NCBI GenBank assembly: GCA_947396885.1
Contig: OX377201.1
Location: forward strand, 26,575,923 to 26,639,922
Length of the DNA: 64,000 nucleotides
Direction: 5' to 3'
Source of the DNA: Heligmosomoides polygyrus polygyrus
Lineage: Eukaryota > Nematoda > Chromadorea > Rhabditida > Heligmosomidae
Every line of letters begins with the position of its first letter. Within the stretch, counting starts at the first letter, position 1. Below the pieces are notes generated by a model. It was not told the origin of the DNA. It made no database searches and saw nothing but the letters and a program-made list of their open reading frames with translations. The translations under genes and the position numbers were made by a program. This document shows, piece after piece, positions 1-11,240 of this stretch.

Positions 1-41
1 ATGGAAATCAGACATCACAGTATGAACAGCATTGTTTTCAG

Positions 42-676
42 GTGCTCTTGACAATTCATTAAGCATTATAATGGGTGATCATGGAAATCGCGTTGGTATG
101 GTGAAGTACATGTATACCGGTCGAATAGAAGAACGAATGCCATTGATGGCTATTCGTCTGCCAACAAGATTCAGGAGTCTTTATCCCAATGAGTACAGAA
201 ATTTCTTGACTAATAAATGGAAGTTTACTAGGTAGGTACGAGATGTCTGCTATAATTGTTGAACTTCTCCTATATCGTTCAACTGTCTTAATCCTTCATC
301 AGCAACCTATTACGCACAACCTATTACGGCTGAAAATGATCAAAAGCCCAGTGCACAAAAAAAACAGTGCAGTTTCGGAACACTGGTGTTATAACTGACA
401 AATCTTGAAGTGAAATTTTAGACGCTGGTCCTATTATTGTGTTACTCGGTCATGTTCTAGTCCACACTATATTCCAAAATCTCAGATAACAAAACAATAA
501 TAAAAGTGTATTCTTTTACAGGACGACGTTTATCTGCTATGACGATATTTCAGCAACTTCGACGTCCACAAGACATTGCTGGATATCGCTTTGATGAGAT
601 TTGGCAAGGCAAGGAAAACCGTGCCGGCTTCAACTGGGCGTGGAATTAGTTTATTTGATCAAATACCTGCCAGCCG
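42..676 (+). CDS. DUF229 family protein, two 3' exons (partial gene)
   Basis: I read two exons, 42-231 and 554-676. Exon one follows a TTTTCAG acceptor and encodes ALDNSLSIIMGDHGNRVG, then EERMPLMAIRLP and NEYRNFLTNKWKFT. The intron 232-553 (322 bp) runs from GTAGGT to ATATTTCAG. Exon two continues in frame with SNFDVHKTLLDIA and RGISLFDQIP, and ends at a GTGAAG donor at 677. GDHG, EER.P, FDVH.TL and RGISLF.QIP are hallmarks of DUF229, an alkaline-phosphatase/sulfatase-fold family that is very numerous in nematodes; the D and H of GDHG belong to the metal site. The substrate is unknown. An in-frame TGA upstream of position 554 is avoided by the splice. The 5' exons lie outside the window, and I could not find the cysteine-rich last exon downstream. 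Confidence 0.8.
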
Positions 677-1854
677 GTGAAGTTTTTTTCTCGTTCTCAC
701 TAGAAGTAAGTAAGTTTTCGACGGGAATCACCCTTGAAATCAATTAAATGGAGTTTCTATCAAGCACACTTTCTCCCATAAGAACTCTGAGCACCTTTAC
801 AGTGATGCTTCCAAAATTGGATTCGCTTGGTAGTGTAAAGTTGTTATTAAATAGTGCAACTATTGCTGCCATTATTTTCCGTACTCACATTATTTCCAAA
901 CGCGCAGATGAAGCGGTGGATCAATGGAAGTAACAGCTTATGAGAACAGGCGTTTGCAGTTCTTATCGACAATGTCGCAGTTTTCGTATTAAAGTCAATG
1001 GATATATGAGATGCATCAACTCCTGAGGTACCATCCACTTCGTTAAATGTAAAACTGGCATATGGACAAAACTGGCGGGCGGCCTATTAAAACATATTTT
1101 TGGAGCAGTTCCCAAAGCTTCAAAAATCAAATTTATTCAGACATTTCATGTTAATAGCGAGGGCAACACTAGAACTACTACGGCATATCTGCATTTGATT
1201 TTCTTCTCTTTTCCATAGATGAGCAATTTTGTCATTCTTTACAAAATTGATTTGAGATGTGTTTACATCACGAATTGATGGGCCACAGTCATGACATTTC
1301 AGAAATGAGAAATATCACCTTGCAATAAGTTAAAATTGAGTGTTTTCAGTTCTTGTCGTGATGCATATATTTCTGAAAATTTCTGCACATGCATGGAGGA
1401 CCGACATAACTTGACTATGCCCAGCGTGAAAAAACCTTCTGAGAAGCCAAAACTGGCGAGAGAGGTAAAGACAGCAATCAATCAGGCAGGCATAATAAAA
1501 TAGTGAGCCTTTTTCATAGAAGTATATCGCAGCGATCAGTGACTGGCTTCAAGCAAACGATCTCGACGAATGCTTTAGCAAAAATAATGTGAGTTACCGC
1601 CAAAACGTGAGAGTTTACTCCCCTGTTAACTTGAGGTAGAAACCAAGCTGAGAGATAGAAGCTAATTAGAGGCCAGTGTCAGCTGGCAGCCTCTGAGTAA
1701 CCTAACAAACCCTTGAGGGCACTCTTGAAAAGGCTACAACTGATTACGGATTTCGAGCTGTGAAAGGTTGTATTGGGGGTTTCTTCAAGAATTCTTCAGT
1801 CAGATGTTACTATATATAATCGTTCAATCCGTGGGTCACGTTGTCAGTTACGAG
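677..1854. other. No gene recognised
   Basis: This stretch follows the DUF229 exon. It should contain either a long intron or the 3' end of that gene, but I see no convincing exon. The short ORFs here carry no recognisable motif. Confidence 0.4.
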
Positions 1855-1928
1855 CAGAGGTGTGCGTAAATGAATTCCGAAATCTCGTAAATCGTATATC
1901 GTAATTACGAAAAAAAATATCGTCGTAT
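1855..1928 (+). repeat. hAT-like terminal sequence with CGTAAAT repeats
   Basis: The segment starts CAGAGGTGTGCGTAAAT and continues with repeated ATCGTAAA/CGTAATTACG units. It resembles the CAGGGGTG-type ends of the hAT-like elements at 41655 and 61189, but the sub-terminal motif is TAAATCG instead of TTAACG. No matching right end with an 8-bp duplication (GTTACGAG) was found. Similar ATCGTAAATC motifs occur at about 5750-5790 and 8715-8840. It abuts the 3' tail of the CR1-like LINE. Confidence 0.4.
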
Positions 1929-2046
1929 TTATTTATTTATTTTTCAAGACATGGGCCACAGCCACACGTAGACATATATTGTAAAAAAACATCCACGGAG
2001 TAACAATAAAGTACAATAAAAAAGTACAAAAAACATCCGTTGAGGT

Positions 2047-3539
2047 TCATTGCAAACGCAACAGTAGATTCTTGAAACCACGCAGAGATAGACCCAAGGC
2101 ATCTTGATTTGCATTCAAAACAAGGTTGAACTCCCTTATGCTCCTGTAGACAAATAAAGTTGTTCTGGCTCGCGATTTTACAACCACAACATAGAGTCTG
2201 AGTCTGCCCCTTCTATTTCTTGTTAAAGATGAACCGAAAAAGCCGAGTAGGCTAATAGAAACCTTTCCTGTGAGTATTTTGAAAAAGATAAGAAGATCAA
2301 ATATTTTCCTTCTACTGTGAAGACTTGGTAAAGACCACATTCTGGCTCTCTCAGCACTATTTGGTATATGATAGTAACTAATGCCGTAGCATCTCATCAT
2401 AAGCTTACGATTAAAGCTGTTTTGAACGCTCTCCAGAAGTCTGTTGTTTATTTGTAGGTTTGAAAAACCATTGATTTGTAGTGCAGGTCAAGCCTCAAGT
2501 CCCTAGATATCAAGGAACCTGGTCACGAACTCCATTTACTGACTGCAAAGTGACACCTCTTAGTTTATATGAAGGGTTGCCACTGGCGCGATTCTCTCCA
2601 ATAATGAAGCAATGCGATTTTTCTGCTGCCAAAGGTAGTTCCCATCTTTCAGCCCAGGAATCCATATAGTTCACCGCTGCTTGAATAGAAACGGTATCAT
2701 CTGTCTTCTCAATGGTTTTGTAAATCTTAATGTCATCGTCGTACATTTTGCAAACGACTCCGAACCTCGAAACCGATTGCGGCAGTTTGTAGGTGTACAA
2801 ACAGCAAAGGGGAAAGTACCCCTCCTTGCGGTACCCCGCTGAACGTTTTAAAGACACTGGAATACTGTCCCTTTACTTTGACTTGGTATGTCCTTTCTGA
2901 GAGAAAATCTCGTATCCAGTCTACTATCATGTGGTGAACGCCCACCATTTTCAGTTTTTGCAGAAGTTTCATTAGTGGAACTCTATCAAAGGCCTTAGAA
3001 AAGTCTAAATATATAACATCTGTACGCTTCTTTTCCTCTACAGCTTTTGTCTCTTCATTTAGTGCTGTGAGAGTGGCGGTCTCGATGGATCTTCCTTTTA
3101 GGAATCCAAACTGATTACAGGAGATAACCTTCTACTCTTCCAGATGCTTTAGAATATGTTTGCCGACGTTTTTTTTCAAATGCCTTCGCGAATACGGACG
3201 TTATGCTAACTGGTCTGTAGTTTGTTGGATTACTGAGAGGGGTTTCTTAGGAATCGGGGTGACAAAAGCGTGTTTTCATCTCTTAGGGACTTCTGCTCTC
3301 ATGTAGCTCCCGTTGAAAATATATTCCAAAGGAAATCCTATGTAGTCAGCTACGTTTTTGATAAAAGCAAGTGGTATATGATCCGGCGACGCTGGATAAC
3401 TGTTTGGCCACTCCGCGATAATCTTAGATATTTCTTCTGTGTGAAACCACAACGAAGGATTTATCTCAGGGAACTCTGTTCGCGCATCATCCCTACCCGA
3501 TAATAGGTCTTTGCCCTGGTCATCAACTTTCGTGAACAC
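2047..3539 (-). pseudogene. CR1-like LINE reverse transcriptase, broken
   Basis: Fragments in three frames spell an RT. ASPDHIPLAFIKNVA and PLEYIFNGSYMRAEVPKR (3539-3276) are the N-terminal part. IYLDFSKAFDRVPLMKLL with GVPQGGVLSPLLF (about 3030-2820) holds motif A and the motif between A and C. The catalytic box reads MYDDDIKIYK at about 2740, where the family has FADDIK, so the aromatic-Ala pair is altered. The C-terminal RRKIFDLLIFFKILTGKVS block lies at 2400-2047. Frameshifts occur near 3250 and 2820. Confidence 0.75.
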
Positions 3540-3723
3540 CTTTTGAATTCCCTAGCAAGCAAATCGGCTTTCTCGCAAAGAGAAGCAAAGTATAGACCAT
3601 CATCACTGAGCAAAGTTGACACGCATTTAGGAGCACTTCTTCTACCGCCATTACGAGAGTTAATATATTTGTAGAATCTCGTCCTGTCTCCTTGCTCTAG
3701 AATTTTTTCTCAGTGTATAAATT

Positions 3724-4722
3724 CTACCGCGAGAAAGCTTTGTCTACTTTTCTATTGAAAGCCACATAATCTGACCATGCGTTTGAGTCCATTGATTTCG
3801 AAGCCTTATCCCACAGCAGGCAACGCTGACGGTTCATTCGCTCTAGATAGTTAGGAATTTTTAGATTTTCTGGCTTAATCTCACGCATGGGTACATTCAG
3901 GTCAATCGAGTGATGTAAAACCGCAAGAAAAGCTTCGTACTGTTCGTTAATTGTTTCTAGAGCAGTTAGAGTTCCTATCCAGTCGATATTTGCCAAGTGC
4001 TGCTTGATTTTGTCATAGTCCGCCGCATTAAAATCCCTTCTCCAAATCGACATTTTTCTTTCCATTTCCCATCTCAACTTGAAAGTTACAGTAGAATGAT
4101 CGCTGCTTCCTATTGGAGTACTCACAGATAGCTCGTGTATTAGTGCAAGCTCATTGCAGAGCACCAGATCCAGGAAGGCTTTTCCTCGTGTTGGTTCTGC
4201 TACCAGTTGTTCAAGATCGTGCGTTTCGAAAACATCACGAAACACAGTGGCGGCGGTGCTAGGTCTATCCTTATATAGGTCTGGCAGGTTGAAATCGCCT
4301 ATAACAATGCTCGGGATGCCGCATGAGCAAAAGTCACTTACAGCCTTTGCAAGCTGAGTGGACATTTCAACATTAGAACTTGGGGCTCGGTATACAGCTA
4401 CAAGACGAATTGAGTTCGAAAGGAAGGTTAGATCACACACCAAAATTTCATGAGTCTTTTACAGACTCATCGAATACCTGCTTGAATGGAAAATACTTTT
4501 GAGCAACAGCAGAATGCCTCCTCCTTTTTTGAAAGTTCTAGCGCACCTCACCCCTATATATTGGGTACTAGCAATTCCTAAGAGAGGGTCAAGCTCATTT
4601 TTATTACTGAGCCGGGTCCCTATCAAAAGGACTACATCATAATTATGTTGACACAGATTCATAACTAGAGAATTGCAGTTTTTTATCAGTGACCTTATGT
4701 TCGATAGGGCCCACGATATCAT
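3724..4722 (-). pseudogene. CR1-like LINE AP endonuclease domain, frameshifted
   Basis: The first part (4722-4459) carries NIRSL, YDVVLLIGTRLS and KKGGGILLLLK. The second (4443-3724) carries VYRAPSS, VIGDFNLPD, FLDLVLCNE and GSSDH. These are the ordered motifs of the exonuclease-endonuclease-phosphatase fold used by LINEs to nick the target DNA. The catalytic Glu expected in the ETxL motif is Gly here (GTRL), so the domain is probably inactive even apart from the frameshift near 4450. The D of GDFN and the SDH pair are kept. Confidence 0.8.
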
Positions 4723-5551
4723 TTTGCACGACTTCCTGTGACAATTTGGCAGTTTCCCGAGGGACTGCCAAATTGCAAAGAAGTCGCGCTCGTAGTGTGC
4801 CCAGAAGGATTTGAAGCCGGTGAGTGTGGCACATCCAGAGTTTGATTACCTCTGATGCTCTCCCCAATACCAGGTTCACGGTTAGCTTGGCGTTGTTCAC
4901 GTCTACGTTCTCTCTCCTCCCAAGTGAGGGAGGGGCGCAGATATACACCCTTTTGGGGAGGGAAGGAACACAGACGTGGCGCACGCCGGAGAGCCTCCCG
5001 TTGGAACCCACTCGCTGGAAGGACAACCTTCATGAACCTGGGTCTATTCTGCAGTGGTTTGCCCATGCGGTAACAAGCGGTCGGTGCACATTCTATGCCG
5101 AGAAAATCCAGTAAACTCGAAACACAATGAAAGTCGTGTGCAACCCTAGCTGAAGCATTACTCGCTTTAGACTCAGAAACATTAGCAATTTCAATCGATC
5201 TCTTAATTTCTATATCACCTTTCCAAGATCCACTATCAGAGTTAGCGTTCGAAGTCTCAGGAGTCTTCACGTTACTACGCGACTCCAAGAAAGACACCTT
5301 TTGTTTTAACTGAGAATTTTCTTCCCTGAGACGGTTGGTTGGTTGAGCGTCTGCATCAGGAGATCAACTACCAGCTTAACGTGGCTTGGGACCTTGCCGT
5401 TATACACCATTACTCGGCGCCGTTGCACGGGATCCTCGGAAGAAGCGCTAGAACTGGTGGGACGTGAACGCCTCGCCCTCTTCTCTGGAACAGTGGAAGA
5501 ACTGGCAGCAGAAGCCATTGACTCCGAAGAACCGTTCAAATCGATGAACAA
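4719..5551 (-). pseudogene. CR1-like LINE ORF1 protein, frameshifted
   Basis: Two frames together give one ORF1 product. The first (5551-5306) has a Ser-rich basic N terminus; the second (5297-4719) begins within a coiled-coil segment (ENSQLKQKVSFLESRS read across the break). It then carries CYRMG, RPRFMKVVLP and YLRPSLTWEERERRREQ. CR1-clade ORF1 proteins usually act as RNA-binding chaperones; that role is inferred from position and composition. One frameshift near 5300 separates the halves. Its last codons overlap the start of the endonuclease ORF. Confidence 0.65.
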
Positions 5552-5739
5552 AATACAACAGGATCACCTTTGTAAGCGGCAAATTGAAACGGATGAGAAT
5601 GTCTCCTTGCCACAAGAGACGTAGCTTCAAAAAGAGTTGCCACACGACGACGTAGCAGGTAGTGAACGAGAAGTCGTGATCGAAAAACCGGCCGCTCACG
5701 ATCGCCGCAGATGTGTATATGATAAGCCGCGTTATCTTG

Positions 5740-5800
5740 AGATACTGGGTATAAATCATAAATCATAAGCCGTAAATCGTAAGAAGTGGCTGACTTATAA
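5740..5800. repeat. AAATCRTAAATC repeat patch
   Basis: A short run of ATAAATCATAAATCATAAG and CGTAAATCGTAAG lies just beyond the 5' end of the LINE. It resembles the motif at 1866-1910, so both may be pieces of one hAT-like element into which the LINE inserted. The right terminus is not recognisable. Confidence 0.3.
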
Positions 5801-6790
5801 TGCACCCAATTCCCCTCTTTTTTCTATTATGTTAAAGCTGATCGAAGCTAAGTGTGTTTTATTGAGACTTTTTCAGCTCGAGCTTGGCACTTTTCCAATT
5901 AAGATGGAAGCCATTAAAATCAACTAGCACCTTTCAAACCAAGTGGACAAGTATTTGGAGAACTAAAATAAACTGCTTGTTCAAAAACGCTATCTTAAAA
6001 GATGCCTATACACGGTGCTCAAATAAAATGCCTACACTGCTTGGACGATCAAAAATGTCTATCATTCTACCAGATGTTCAGCGGCCTAGATGCCGCCAAA
6101 CGTCTGCTTGGGGGCTTCGCCCCAAACCCGGGGAACAGAACCACCCCAATCTTTCTCCTTTCTTCTTCAAGCCTTACTTTTATCAAGTAAAAAACTGGTT
6201 TTACTATATAATAAATACATTAGTGCAGCGGGATGATAGGGCTGAATCTTCACTGCTCTTATTAAGCCCATCCACGCTCTATCGCATGTACGCAATTTAA
6301 TCTCCGAAGTACCCGTTCTCTACGTGGCGAGAAACAGATCATGACAGACCCATTTCGAAGTGCTTAATCTGCAGAAACATGATTAAAATTAATCGATATT
6401 GGTCGTAAGATCGATTCCGTTTACTGCGATACGGCAATAATACACCTTTGATTCCCATAGTAGTCACTCTCCCTACCTCTCTCCCCCTCCCTCTTATACT
6501 TCCTTACCCTAAAACACCTTACCCCTTTCTTACCTAGCAAAGAAACGAAGTGAGAGGTGCACGTGACACTGAGTCCCGGCTCACGTGTCGCCACCTTGAC
6601 GTGACGAGACTCCTGCACCCCTACACACCTGCCACGACATCTTCAGAAATCGGACGCACATTGGACTATATTCAGGGAAAACGCTGATCCCCTTGTTCTC
6701 TTCCTTCCCCCCCCCCCCCCTAATAGTCACCCTTTTTGATACCCTTATCGCTGGTCTTATTTTTAGTGGTCTCTCTTACTTGAAATTCTT

Positions 6791-7035
6791 ACGCACGTTG
6801 AACGACGTCCTCGGCACGTCTTCTGAATCTCTATGCACGCTGGACGACGTGTCCGGCACGTCTTCTGAACCCCTACGCACGTTGGACGACGTCTGCCGCA
6901 CGATTTTTGAATCCCTGCGCACGTTGGACGACGTCTGCCGCACGCCTTTTGAAACCTGACACGCGTTGTACGACGTCTTCAGCACGTCTTCTGAATCTCT
7001 ATGCACGCTGGAGTCCGGCACGTTTTCTGAATCCT
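6791..7035. repeat. 42-bp tandem repeat in left foldback arm
   Basis: Between five and six units start at 6791, 6833, 6875, 6917 and on. Each contains a CGTTGGACGACGTC core and CACGTCTTCTGAATC. The period of 42 is a multiple of three, so frames stay open on both strands and give a 14-residue repeat (TLDDV..TSSESLR on +). The last units have small deletions. Confidence 0.85.
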
Positions 7036-7205
7036 GACGCTCTGAACTTGATCCCTATTGATATCCTGACGCCTAGTCGGCTGAATATATCGTTAACTTG
7101 GACGATCCGCCGCTTAGGTTGTCAGTATCGCCCATGGTTAAGCTGAAAGCAAAACCGGCTGGCATACGCCGCGCTGTCGTAGGCAGCTCTTAGCTTTAGT
7201 CTCCC

Positions 7206-8714
7206 TTCCTCGTGACTGACAACGTGACCCAAGGATTTAGCGGCTTATATATAGTAAGATTAGCCATCGGCTTGCATACAAAACTATGACTTTGGAGAAA
7301 CAACCGCAACAACTCCGAATAAACCAACAAAAACCAAAAAAAGATTTGATCGCTGGTCAACTCGACGAAAACAGTATTTGCACAAATAATCCAAGAAGCA
7401 TCCCCTACTGAGTGAGCGCATGGCACATTTCTATGGTATGGCACCCCTAAAGTTCTAAGCCTTCCCACATTTCGAATTGTGCCCCACAGCATTTTTGCAG
7501 CAGACGGGAAGGAATTGATGTAAAGAGTATGATCACATTTTTGGACACTCATCATATTCGGATTATTGCCTTAAAATTATAAAAGAAGATATTTTTGTGC
7601 ATTTTTAAGAAGTAGGGTAGAGAAGCAAGGTGCAGCTTGAAATGAAAGTGGTTCAAGTGATTCGTACAGGGTGCGTTTTAAACATATAGGGGAAACACAT
7701 GGTAGAGAAGTCGTAGGAGGATGACTATCGCGTGCTCCAGAATAGTTCTTGGTTAGGATCCCATAGAGGTAGAAAGAATGGATGGCGCATACAGGGGAGT
7801 GATTAACGTCATGCCTTGTCCTTTATAATTTTTGAAGGCAACCACATCTTCTGAAATAAAAGATCGTCGTTCGGCGATACCAGCCAACTATGTTCGGCAT
7901 TTACTTTGCTTGCAGGTTTGCTAGCACTTGATAGGTTTCGAAAACTCCAAAGTGTTGCATTACTAATTAATGACTGCTTACATTCGCCAGTCCTGCTCTC
8001 TACTACCTTTGTAACAAAGGCTACCTTATCTTTTGCCCACCCTTCAGCATTCTTAACGGATCGCATAGGGCGAACGCAACATCCCCAGTCAAACCACTGA
8101 AAACGAGACCAGAAGTGTCAAACTTTTTCACTTTTATCATGAAGATGTCAGACGTTTTGCTTAAGGCGCACCTCATACGTAAATAAACTCCGCGCTATGA
8201 CGTGCATTGATAATCAGATTGAAACATGATTGTTTTACTCTTCCCAACAGTTTAGCTGTTATTCCACAGCTTCCAATCAAGTCCAATATTCCTTGATGGC
8301 TTTGCATGAGTTCTACTCCTATGCATTGGAAAGAGACGTCTATGTGGTGAACAAGCGGTGAAGAAGTTACAAGTTTACTAGGCGGTGGTTGCGGCACAGA
8401 ATATTGTTCAGAGGTGATCGTCTTCATTCCAGTGCAAGGAAAATTTTCATGTTTTTCCTTGGACAGGAACGAAACGCTCTCAGGCCTCTCGAATGTGAGA
8501 TGTTGTGCTAGAGTGTAACTAGAAAAACGGCCAGCTTAGTTCTATTGCCAGGAATTAACTCAAGCGGCCTATCCACAGAGCTACGTGGTTCTGTCACAGC
8601 AGAACATAAAAAAGAAAATAGGAAATAGTAATGAGCTATGAGGGAAGTCTTTAAAAGTGGATAGATCCTCATAATCTGAATTGCATCGCGTTATGTGGGC
8701 GTTTGTCAACCGTG
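7206..8714 (-). other. Unique core of the foldback; possible exons, unidentified
   Basis: The core has minus-strand open stretches at about 8427-8190 and 8110-7990. One begins after a TTTTCAG acceptor near 8102, reads WFDWGCCVRPMRSVKNAEGW and ends at an AAG/GTAGTA donor-like site. They look spliceable, but I recognise no family. They could be remnants of a captured host gene or of a transposase, or chance ORFs. Another open frame lies at 7555-7196 on the minus strand, without known motifs. Confidence 0.2.
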
Positions 8715-8840
8715 GGCCGGAGATCACATTTACGAAAATTTACGATTTACAACCCAAAATATCGTGAATCGTAAAAATTTGCCATAAAATTACCATAAAT
8801 CGTAAAATCATAAATCGTAAATCATTATTGGTCACCCCTG
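8715..8840 (-). repeat. hAT-like terminal sequence, TTTACGAT-rich
   Basis: The segment has many TTTACGAT/ATCGTAAA motifs and ends with GGTCACCCCTG at 8840, the mirror of CAGGGGTG-type hAT ends. No partner end with the same 8-bp flank (GTCGGGTG) was found. It sits just inside the right foldback arm. Confidence 0.4.
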
Positions 8841-9038
8841 GTCGGGTGGAGGGAGGGGGGGGGGGGGAGAGAATGAAGATAAGAGATGCCTACGACAGTG
8901 CGGCGTACGCCAGCCTGGTTTTCTTTCAGCTTAACCATGGGCGATTGCTTTCGAACTAATAACCTTGGCTGCGGATCGTCCAAGTTGACGATATATTCAG
9001 CGGGCAACGCGTCAGGGTATGAATGTGGATCAAGTGCG

Positions 9039-9139
9039 GAGCGTAGTGATTCAGAAGATGTGCTGCAGACGTCGCTCAACGTGCTTAGAGATTCAGAAGA
9101 CATGCTGAAGACGTCGTCCAACTTGCGTAGGGGTTCCGA
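9039..9139. repeat. 42-bp tandem repeat, inverted copy in right arm
   Basis: About 2.4 units (9039-9080, 9081-9122, partial to 9139) match the left-arm repeat in inverted orientation. The copy number differs from the left arm, so the array changed after the arms formed. It is followed by a GGGGGACCAG-type patch repeated at about 9145-9210. Confidence 0.8.
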
Positions 9140-9825
9140 GTAAGGGGGACCAGTAGGAGATGATTAACAAAGGGGGACTACCAGGGGGCAGCGTGAATAA
9201 GGGGGACCAGTATTTTCCCTCAACAGCGTTCAGGGTGTGTTGGATTTCTCAAGACAGTTTACAAGTCGAGGCGAGTGGGCACGTGTGTCGGAGTGCAGAA
9301 TAAGTGTCATAGACGTTGTGGCAACGTGGTGACACGGGAATCGGTACTCAGTGTCACATGTGCGTGCTTGACTCTCACTCGGTTTCTTTTCCAGCGCATA
9401 GGCAAGCATTGGCGGGAAGGTAGGGGGTGGGGGATTGAGTAGAGCGAGTGACTATGGGATTCGGAGGAGTGTTATCAATACCGATTAATTTTAATTATGG
9501 TTCTGCAGATTAAACACCGAATTGGGACTCTCATTATCTGTTTCTCGATACGTAGAGAACGAGCACTTTGGACAATAAATCGGAATAGAGAGAATAATTA
9601 GTACATGCGATAGAGGGTGGATGGGCTTCATAGGAGCAGTGAATATTCTGCACCATATCCCATGGCACTAATCTGTATAGTGAAACCAGTTTTTCACTGT
9701 AATAGATAAACGTAAGAAAGCCTAAAGAAGAATGTAGGAAGACTGGGGTTTTTCTACTCTCGGGGTTTGGGGCGAAGCTCCCAACCAGACGTTTGGCGGC
9801 CACTAGGCCGCTTAACGTCTTGTGT

Positions 9826-10559
9826 TACCTATTATGGATATGATCCGGTATTCGAACGTTATTCAAAATTCTAGAAATCTGAGCTTAAGAGAGAATGTGG
9901 ACTTCGATCACCATACTTATGTAGTTGAAATGAATTTACCCATCTTGAAGATTTTATTGTAGTATTGCTCGAAATGGAACTGGTCTTAACATAATGGAAC
10001 GTATGCTGCGCTCTATACACCGGCAATCCAGACCGAAGCGGGGACAAAAGTTCCTCTCTAGAATCTGGAATTTTCAAAAAAAAATCTAGAATCCTTGCAT
10101 CCTTCCTCTAGCGACGATTCAACCTCAGGTTGTATTAGTACACAGAGAATGAGAGCATACAGGCTTAGATTTTTAGAAAATAAAGTTTCTGATGAAGTTT
10201 TACACTTCTTGCTTTTATGAGGATCTGTAAATCTGTAATAGCTTGCACGTCGCGTAGTTAGCTCATATCTAATTTATCGCTATCCTAACAGAGATCTTAT
10301 GAGAATAACGGTTTATAAAGCAAAAGTTTCTAAACAATGATGCTTCGCTGTCGTAGATGTCGAGTAACCACTGCCTCACAAGCAGCCTCTCCTCTTACAT
10401 TGCTGTGTATAAAGACGGTAAAGTTTAGCAATACTACAAAAGTAATTATTTAAATTAAAGATAACTGTAAATTAAGGTTTGGGGAACATAGTAAAAAGAT
10501 TAACCTAGAATCATACAACTCATTCTTACTACTGCAGCTTGTTTTGTTCTTTTTGGAGC
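9826..10559. other. No gene recognised
   Basis: Only short AT-rich ORFs without motifs are present. I see no repeat boundary or RNA gene here. Confidence 0.4.
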
Positions 10560-10571
10560 CTAATCGGAATT

Positions 10572-10769
10572 CAAATCAGTTTCTTTAAGCCTCAATTGGC
10601 TAGTATCGAGGTTGCAAGCTGACACAACCTGACACAACGATGTTTTGTTGCGATCAAAACTTCTAGCGCCAGGCGGGACCCGAACCCGCACCTCAATCTG
10701 ACCGGGCGGGAATGCTTTACGCCATTACACCACCGGCGCCGGTTGATTGGAATTGATGATGAGTTGATG
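10572..10769 (-). mobile_element. tRNA-Gly-like SINE with 12-bp flanking duplication
   Basis: The 198-bp segment lies between two copies of CTAATCGGAATT (10560-10571 and 10770-10781), which I read as target-site duplications. A tRNA-like sequence occupies 10739-10665 on the minus strand. It is followed by a tail that ends in GCTTAAAGAAACTGATTTG. A second, diverged copy of this tail without the tRNA part lies at about 10930-10985. About 30 bp separate the tRNA-like start from the right-hand duplication, which is unusual for a SINE. Confidence 0.55.
10665..10739 (-). pseudogene. tRNA-like sequence (tRNA-Gly type), not functional
   Basis: On the minus strand the acceptor arms GCGCCGG and CTGGCGC pair with one wobble, and the T arm is a perfect 5-bp stem GCGGG/CCCGC with a 7-nt loop TTCGGGT. 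The A box reads TGGTGTAATGG. The anticodon stem does not pair, so this is a SINE head or a pseudogene, not a working tRNA. Confidence 0.6.
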
Positions 10770-11240
10770 CTAATCGGAATTATTTACAGATAACGATTGA
10801 CGACAATGTTAAAATAATGGGAATAAATGCACTGGTAAGGCATGGTCTTCGATCGAAAGAAAACTCTACCGAAGTTGAAATTGCGAGGAGAAGTGTACCA
10901 AAGATGGACGTATGTTTCTGCTATTGACTTACTCAAGTCAGTTTCTTTAAGCATCAAGTGGCCGATATGATGTTGAAGCTGTGTGTACTTACTTCATCAA
11001 TATTCTCTTAAAGTAGCGCTGAAACGCGGCCTCTGTTAAGAAGGAATGCTATTTTAGAAGTCCTCCATAAGAACTACTTTTGGGAATTGCAGGGGCAAAA
11101 CGAATATACCTCCAGCAAAAAAGTAATCTTTACTTCTATCAACGAATTTTCACACTGTGTGGCCTGCAATCTTTGATCTTTTCTAAACCATGTTTTGTGT
11201 GAGCTTCCACAGATTTGTTCTATTAAATGAATGAACTAAG

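Larger units (their letters stand above)
1929..5700 (-). mobile_element. CR1-like non-LTR retrotransposon, decayed
   Basis: Read on the minus strand this is a CR1-type LINE in the usual order: ORF1 with coiled coil (5551-4719), AP endonuclease (4722-3724), reverse transcriptase (about 3539-2510) and C-terminal region (2400-2047). It ends in an (AAAT)n tail at 1929-1945 on the + strand. Several frameshifts and stops split each ORF. It is the same family as the + strand copy at about 36.9-41.2 kb: the two ORF1 proteins share the R.RxxKVVLP block and the following EER-rich helix. The 5' boundary near 5700 is approximate, and no target duplication could be fixed. Confidence 0.85.
6066..9825. mobile_element. 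Foldback DNA element with about 1-kb inverted arms
   Basis: The left arm (about 6066-7205) and right arm (about 8845-9825) are inverted copies. Matching blocks in order are GCGGCCTAG..GCCGCCAAACG at the outer ends; a CTTCGCCCCAAACC block; a cluster around CTGCAGAAACATGATTAAAATTAATCG; a pyrimidine-rich patch; a 42-bp tandem repeat; and GCCCATGGTTAAGCTGAAAG at the inner ends. The middle (7206-8844) is unique. I could not resolve a target duplication, so the superfamily is open. No transposase is recognisable. Confidence 0.7.

Noticed and set aside
6791..7035. Possible CRISPR array from regularly spaced repeats
   Set aside because: Units follow each other directly with no spacers, and the context is eukaryotic; it is a minisatellite.
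1855..8840. One large hAT-like element spanning the LINE and foldback
   Set aside because: The 8-bp flanks (GTTACGAG and GTCGGGTG) differ, and the right end lies inside the foldback.
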